This document shows, one piece after another, positions 60,687 to 64,000 of a stretch of 64,000 nt of DNA. The stretch's first letter is position 1; each line of letters begins with the position of its first letter. This DNA comes from an uncultured Blautia sp. (GTDB lineage: Bacteria; Bacillota; Clostridia; Lachnospirales; Lachnospiraceae): the NCBI GenBank assembly GCA_900540785.1, contig UQHF01000004.1, positions 1 through 64,000 of the forward strand. The letters run 5' to 3'. Below the pieces are notes generated by a model. That model worked only from the letters and a program-made list of their open reading frames with translations, searched no databases and had not been told where the DNA came from. The position numbers and the translations under genes were made by a program.

Positions 60687-61304
60687 ATGCAACAATTGTT
60701 AAATGATATAAATGAAATTGGATGGCACAACGTATTAAGTTGTGTCGTCCTTTTTTGTGCATTCATTATAGCTGCTATTACAGGTTGGAAGAAATTTTTA
60801 TCTACGGTTGGATTAAAAAGTGTAAAAAGTATACAATTTCAAGAAATCCAAGAACAAATTGCAAATTTACAGAAAGAAGTACACGATTTAAAAAAATATG
60901 ATAGTAACCAAGATGAAATCGTAGACCAAAAGATCATGGACTATTATAACAAGCTTTATGCCAAACAGCAAATTTACCATCAACAGTCTGTTGATATTCG
61001 CAATCAATTTATTGGAAACCAAGACGATTTAAAAGATAGGCTTATTGCACTAACAAATATGTTTACGCAATTTGTGAACGATGATAAAGATAAAACCGTT
61101 GCTATGCTACGAAGCACTCTTTGGAAAATGCACAAAGACTTTGTAGAACAAGGTTTTACTACACCTGATGGACTTAAAACCTTTAATGAGCTTGGAAAAA
61201 TATATGAACTCAATGGCGGTAACGATGTTTACCATCAAAAATTAAAACCAGAAGTGGATGCCTTAGAAATCCATTATCCAGATGGAAGTATATATAACAA
61301 ATAA
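60687..61304 (+). CDS. Phage membrane protein with coiled coil (lysis-associated?)
   Basis: A 205-residue protein with one N-terminal membrane segment (VLSCVVLFCAFIIAAITGW, about residues 16-34) followed by a long charged coiled-coil (IQEQIANLQKEVHDLKKY) and a soluble C-terminal domain. Not recognised as a classic holin, which would be shorter with two or three segments; its place right after the endolysin suggests a role in lysis or in envelope exclusion. ATG 60687 follows GGAGG at 6 nt. Ends at a terminator. Confidence 0.65.
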   Translation: MQQLLNDINEIGWHNVLSCVVLFCAFIIAAITGWKKFLSTVGLKSVKSIQFQEIQEQIANLQKEVHDLKKYDSNQDEIVDQKIMDYYNKLYAKQQIYHQQSVDIRNQFIGNQDDLKDRLIALTNMFTQFVNDDKDKTVAMLRSTLWKMHKDFVEQGFTTPDGLKTFNELGKIYELNGGNDVYHQKLKPEVDALEIHYPDGSIYNK

Positions 61305-61311
61305 ATAAATT

Positions 61312-61342
61312 TGGGATAGCGTAACTGCTGTCCCATTTTTTT
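61312..61342 (+). terminator. Intrinsic terminator of the lysis genes
   Basis: TGGGATAGC (61312-61320) / GCTGTCCCA (61327-61335, one G-T pair), then seven T. Confidence 0.85.
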
Positions 61343-61388
61343 ACTTGAATAATTTTCACATATATACTTAATTCTCATCATATTTCGA

Positions 61389-61417
61389 TTGACATTTTTA
61401 TAAACATTACCTATACT
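61389..61417 (+). promoter_or_regulatory. Strong promoter of unknown transcript
   Basis: TTGACA (61389-61394), 17-bp spacer, TATACT (61412-61417). The nearest reading frame starts 280 bp downstream, which leaves room for an untranslated RNA. Confidence 0.7.
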
Positions 61418-61423
61418 ATAATT

Positions 61424-61584
61424 AGAATATGTATTTATTCTATTACTTCTATAGTTTTTTACAACCTTACCATCTCAGGGTTTAGTAAGTATCATACCGT
61501 AAATAACAACAATATAAAAGCGGTGAGTTCCTACCATAAGTGGAAACTGAAAAAGTCTAGGGCGAGAAATCGTCCTTAGTTTTA
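61424..61584 (+). ncRNA. Candidate small RNA or structured leader of the toxin-antitoxin-like pair
   Basis: Downstream of the TTGACA/TATACT promoter, about 160 nt without a reading frame fold into CTTAC/GTAAG (61467-61491 region), AGTTCC/GGAAACT, and a hairpin CTAGGGCGA-GAAA-TCGTCCTTAG at 61557-61579 with a GNRA-type loop and a following TTTTAT. The last could be a terminator, making a free RNA of about 160 nt, or the whole may be the leader of the next genes. From 61585 to 61690 nothing else is seen. Confidence 0.45.
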
Positions 61585-61695
61585 TAGTATAAATTTCAAT
61601 TTGTATAATCGTCATATCATATATTGATGTGCTTCATATTTTATAGTATCATTTTTGAGTTTTGTTCATATAATTAATGTTATAGAGGTGATTTT

Positions 61696-61929
61696 ATGAA
61701 TAAAATAAATAATACAAGAGATAAGGAGGAACATAATATGGCAACACTTGCAGACTTTAGACAATCAACTATCATTAAGCGTTCAAAAACAAAAGATTTT
61801 TTAAAAGCATTTAATGATAATCGTACTGACAAAAAGTATTGGGACGAATGTAAAAAAACTAATAGAACAATAAATGCTTCTGCTATGGAAACATTGAAAA
61901 AAATATGTTTAGGAAAAGAAAATGAGTAA
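61696..61929 (+). CDS. Small antitoxin-like protein of the GNAT pair
   Basis: A 77-residue basic protein; the conserved-looking part is MATLADFRQSTIIKRSKTKD then FLKAFNDNRTDKKYWDECKK. Not recognised by family. Two in-frame starts each have a good ribosome site: ATG 61696 (GAGGTGA at 4 nt) and ATG 61738 (AAGGAGG at 8 nt), giving 77 or 63 residues. Its stop overlaps the next gene's start by 8 bp (ATGAGTAA), the usual coupling of antitoxin and toxin genes. Confidence 0.6.
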   Translation: MNKINNTRDKEEHNMATLADFRQSTIIKRSKTKDFLKAFNDNRTDKKYWDECKKTNRTINASAMETLKKICLGKENE

Positions 61930-62509
61930 ATTTATTTATGTCGAATTATCACAAGCAAATGTAAGTCAGGATATTTTACGTTCTTTTGATTGTAAAAATC
62001 CTGACTTTAATGATTTCTTATACGAAGATGCCATTAATTTTAGTGCAGATGGTAAAGGTGTAACATATATTTTAGTCGATGAAAATGAATATCAACAACA
62101 GAATATTTCTGTCATCTTTGCATTTGCAACAATACAATCTACAGCATTACATTATTATGAAGAAGACTCCGAAGTGCTATCTTCTATCTCATGTGCTGAA
62201 ATTAAATATTTTGCAATCACTCGCAAGTTACAAAAACAAATCGCATACACAATTGATGAAAATAAATATTATAGCACCATTTTCTTTGAATATTTTCTTC
62301 AAGAATTATATGAGTTGTCTACGAAATACATAGGTTTTCAAGCTATATTTTTAAGAGCCAATAAACAAGGTGAAAATCTATATAGACGAAAAAAATTTAT
62401 AGACGCAAGCAGCTATATCGTACCATATACTGAAGATGATCCAACCGGAAAATGTATTCCAATGATTTTAAACATCTCTTCAAATATATACGATATATTT
62501 GGTGTGTAA
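61922..62509 (+). CDS. GNAT-like protein, possible acetyltransferase toxin
   Basis: A 195-residue protein whose layout resembles TacT/GNAT toxins: FDCKNPDFNDFLYEDAINF at the start, VTYILVDENE, a beta strand SVIFAFATIQSTAL, AEIKYFAI, and a C-terminal GENLYRRKKFIDASSYIVPY. The expected acetyl-CoA loop (Q/RxxGxG/A) is not clear, so activity is uncertain. Coupled to the small gene upstream and ended by a strong terminator, it forms an isolated two-gene cargo unit in the prophage. Confidence 0.55.
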   Translation: MSKFIYVELSQANVSQDILRSFDCKNPDFNDFLYEDAINFSADGKGVTYILVDENEYQQQNISVIFAFATIQSTALHYYEEDSEVLSSISCAEIKYFAITRKLQKQIAYTIDENKYYSTIFFEYFLQELYELSTKYIGFQAIFLRANKQGENLYRRKKFIDASSYIVPYTEDDPTGKCIPMILNISSNIYDIFGV

Positions 62510-62528
62510 TAACACATTAACATGGTTC

Positions 62529-62560
62529 CGGGTACAGTTAAATGCTGTACCCGTTTTTTT
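62529..62560 (+). terminator. Intrinsic terminator of the GNAT pair
   Basis: CGGGTACAG (62529-62537) / CTGTACCCG (62545-62553), then seven T. Confidence 0.9.
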
Positions 62561-62639
62561 ACTTTTTTATAACATTTTGAACATGATTTATGCTAAAATA
62601 TTTGTACTATATTATATTGAACGAAAAGAGGTGTAAGGA

Positions 62640-62867
62640 ATGAGTCAAGAAAAATATAGCTATGTACAAGGATTCTGTAATCTATTGCACTACAATGGCT
62701 TGTGGTGTGTTAAATATGTGGGTACGACAGGACATTATTGTAAGGTAGAGATGGCATGTAGTTGCGCGAGAGAAAATTGTCATCAAGAATGTCAGGTGTT
62801 AGATAAAGCACCAGAGATTATTGAACTTGACCAAGAATGGAGATTGCGAGACGATCCATTGTCGTAA
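62640..62867 (+). CDS. Small cysteine-rich protein of unknown function
   Basis: A 75-residue protein with six cysteines after residue 20 (WCVKYVG, YCKVEMACSCARENCHQECQ) that could bind a metal. Not recognised. The frame begins at the ATG two bases after AGGTGTAAGGA. It stands alone between two terminators near the right end of the prophage, a typical place for lysogenic-conversion cargo. Confidence 0.55.
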   Translation: MSQEKYSYVQGFCNLLHYNGLWCVKYVGTTGHYCKVEMACSCARENCHQECQVLDKAPEIIELDQEWRLRDDPLS

Positions 62868-62893
62868 TGTCGAATTTTGAATGATAAAAATAA

Positions 62894-62999
62894 TTGTAGA
62901 CCGTATTGCATATGTTATAATAGATAGTGGGTAAACTGTCTCATATCTAGTTTTTCTTTTTCAGGAGCGTTCATGATAATATGTAACGCTCCTGTCTTT
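62894..62999 (+). ncRNA. Candidate small RNA near attR
   Basis: A promoter-like pair TTGTAG (62894-62899) and TATAAT (62916-62921), spacer 16, is followed about 40 bp later by a perfect 9-bp terminator hairpin AGGAGCGTT (62963-62971) / AACGCTCCT (62985-62993) and a GTCTTTTT tail. Between them GATAGT/ACTGTC can pair. The product would be about 70 nt with no reading frame. The hairpin may instead terminate the upstream Cys-rich gene. Confidence 0.4.
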
Positions 63000-63009
63000 T
63001 TATCTTTAT

Positions 63010-63043
63010 TGAAAAAAGAGGATTGCGTTTATACAATCCTCTT
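63010..63043 (-). terminator. Element-borne terminator for tsf
   Basis: Minus strand AAGAGGATTG (63043-63034) / CAATCCTCTT (63025-63016), followed by TTTTTT. It lies about 240 nt after the tsf stop and can replace the native tsf terminator stranded at 53541. Confidence 0.8.
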
Positions 63044-63080
63044 TGTAATATCTACATATAAATGATGCTGTGTTTATAAA

Positions 63081-63212
63081 ATTGCGTAAATTTCACTGAA
63101 GGTAAATGTTTTCAGTTTTACGCAATCTCTGACGCAATTTTTACTCAAAACCGTACGATATTTTACGGTAAAATACGGTAAGTTTTACACATGTGCGTAA
63201 ATTACATTGCGT
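63081..63212. repeat. ACGCAAT repeats near attR (arm-type sites)
   Basis: ATTGCGT at 63081-63087 and 63206-63212 and ACGCAAT at 63120-63126 and 63132-63138 (12 bp apart), plus tandem TACGGTAA words near 63164-63181. They mirror the cluster beside attL. Apart from these, the terminator at 63010 and the candidate RNA at 62894-62999, 62868-63284 shows no gene. Confidence 0.7.
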
Positions 63213-63284
63213 ACACTAAACATCTTAGATTGCTTGATATTACTGACTTTCCTCACTATCATAATGAAAACTTCTCGGAAGTGA

Positions 63285-64000
63285 TTAGTTTCCCATCTGC
63301 TTTGCTACTTCTTCTGCAAAGTTCTCTTCTTTCTTCTCGATTCCTTCGCCAGTCTCGAAACGAACGAAGCCTTTCACTGTAAGGTTTGCACCATTCTCTT
63401 TAGCAACCTGCTCTACGTATTTAGCAACAGTCTGTTTTCCATCCTCTGCTTTTACGTAAACCTGGTCAAGAAGGCAGATTTCTTTCAGCTCTTTCTTGAT
63501 ACGTCCTTCGATCATTCCTTTGATAACCTTTTCCGGTTTCTGGGACTCTTTCGGGTCATTCATGATCTGAGCCATAAGAATCTCTTTCTCATGTGCGATG
63601 TAGTCAGCGCTTACTTCGCTGTCGCTTGTGTACTGTGGTTTGAGAGCTGCAATCTGCATTGCAACGTTTCTTGCCATCTCTTTTACAGCGTCGTTTACAA
63701 CATCTGTCTCAACGTCTACAAGAACGCCGATTTTACCACCCATATGTGTGTAAGAAGCAACGAAACCGTTGTCCTCTTTCACCTGAGTGAATCTTCTGAT
63801 GTTCATGTTTTCGCCGATTACAGAAATCTGAGCTGCAAGTTCTTCGTTTACAGTCTTTGTTGTGTCAAGTGCCCACGGCTCTGCAAGGAAAGCTGCAACA
63901 TCTGCTGCCTCTGTTGTAAGAGCCTGTGCTGCAACGTCTGCAACATAGTTCTGGAATTTTTCGTTCTTTGCAACGAAGTCTGTCTCTGCGTTTACTTCTA
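63285..64000 (-). CDS. tsf: Elongation factor Ts (5' end outside window)
   Basis: The last ~238 codons of EF-Ts. The window edge is inside EVNAETDFVAKNEKFQNYVADVA, the core-domain start; the coiled-coil and C-terminal parts end GIEKKEENFAEEVAKQMGN. EF-Ts recycles EF-Tu-GDP during translation. The stop codon region is the attachment site of the prophage: the core ending ...AKQMG is shared with attL, and the element adds Asn plus TAA. The protein reads through without damage. Confidence 0.95.
   Translation of the reverse strand, partial: EVNAETDFVAKNEKFQNYVADVAAQALTTEAADVAAFLAEPWALDTTKTVNEELAAQISVIGENMNIRRFTQVKEDNGFVASYTHMGGKIGVLVDVETDVVNDAVKEMARNVAMQIAALKPQYTSDSEVSADYIAHEKEILMAQIMNDPKESQKPEKVIKGMIEGRIKKELKEICLLDQVYVKAEDGKQTVAKYVEQVAKENGANLTVKGFVRFETGEGIEKKEENFAEEVAKQMGN
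63292..63305. other. attR core (right att repeat, inside tsf)
   Basis: CCCATCTGCTTTGC, identical to 53625-53638, in the last codons of tsf (A-K-Q-M-G). The bases just left of it (63285-63291) come from the element and encode Asn-stop. Confidence 0.88.

Larger units (their letters stand above)
53625..63305. mobile_element. Deletion-reduced prophage integrated in the 3' end of tsf
   Basis: About 9.7 kb bounded by the 14-bp duplication of the tsf end, with integrase next to attL, an Xis-like gene, phage dUTPase, remnants of a ribonucleotide reductase and terminase, an endolysin, a membrane protein and a toxin-antitoxin-like pair. Head, tail and portal genes are missing and two gene fusions mark deletions, so it cannot make particles by itself. 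Base composition is more AT-rich than its flanks. Excision could still be possible because the integrase and both att copies appear intact. Confidence 0.88.

Noticed and set aside
53795..63284. Integrative conjugative element or IS-bounded island
   Set aside because: No relaxase, type IV secretion or transposase genes; endolysin, terminase remnant and dUTPase indicate a phage.
1..64000. CRISPR array
   Set aside because: No regularly spaced 25-40-nt repeats were seen anywhere in the window.

Overview
The window looks like chromosome of a gut Lachnospiraceae bacterium (Clostridia, low GC, Blautia/Mediterraneibacter-like; inferred from gene content and style, not from a search). Genes carry strong GGAGG-type ribosome sites, intrinsic terminators are plentiful, and the content is typical of intestinal Firmicutes: sugar ABC transporters, YesMN two-component systems, BcrAB-type exporters and thiamine salvage.

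Region by region. 1-6.5 kb: 3' end of a tRNA-Leu(AAG), a Uma2-type nuclease gene, two tandem radical SAM paralogues divergent from an HxlR regulator, a drug/lantibiotic-type ABC exporter, and a PII-like c-di-AMP receptor. 6.5-26 kb: a large, nearly contiguous rare-sugar locus. Leftward genes encode split transketolase, phosphofructokinase, class II aldolase, an allose-kinase-like ROK kinase, an RbsABC-type importer, a secreted trigger-factor-like protein, a VOC protein, xylulokinase, a PfkB kinase, an AlsE-like epimerase, a SIS-domain isomerase, a DUF4432 epimerase and D-lyxose isomerase. Rightward genes encode DeoC, a DeoR-type regulator and a ROK regulator. Together they can be read as import of a hexose or pentose, isomerisation and phosphorylation, and entry into glycolysis through transketolase plus PFK/aldolase without a transaldolase. 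Near-identical palindromic terminators flank the locus. 26-36.5 kb: a CUT1 sugar ABC importer with a YesMN pair, two AraC regulators, a uroporphyrinogen-decarboxylase-like gene and a GH29 fucosidase, probably for a fucosylated glycan. 36.5-47 kb: two regulator/ABC modules. In the first the kinase carries an in-frame TGA. The second has duplicated response-regulator boxes. A C69 dipeptidase and a BFD-like protein lie between them.

47-53.4 kb: thiWMED salvage operon behind a TPP riboswitch with terminator, followed by a second, highly structured leader I cannot assign to a class; then an orphan eutJ, a nucleoside phosphorylase, DUF3791, a truncated acetyltransferase, and a Fic toxin with a VbhA-like antitoxin.

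53.6-63.3 kb: an integrated, deletion-reduced prophage inserted into the 3' end of tsf (elongation factor Ts), bounded by a 14-bp att duplication and clusters of ACGCAAT sites. It keeps integrase, an Xis-like protein, dUTPase, small early genes, remnants of a class II ribonucleotide reductase and of a terminase large subunit, a group I intron with a LAGLIDADG endonuclease in the terminase, an endolysin with a strong internal start, a membrane protein, a GNAT toxin-antitoxin-like pair next to a candidate small RNA, and a Cys-rich protein. The window ends inside tsf, whose last codons now come from the element.
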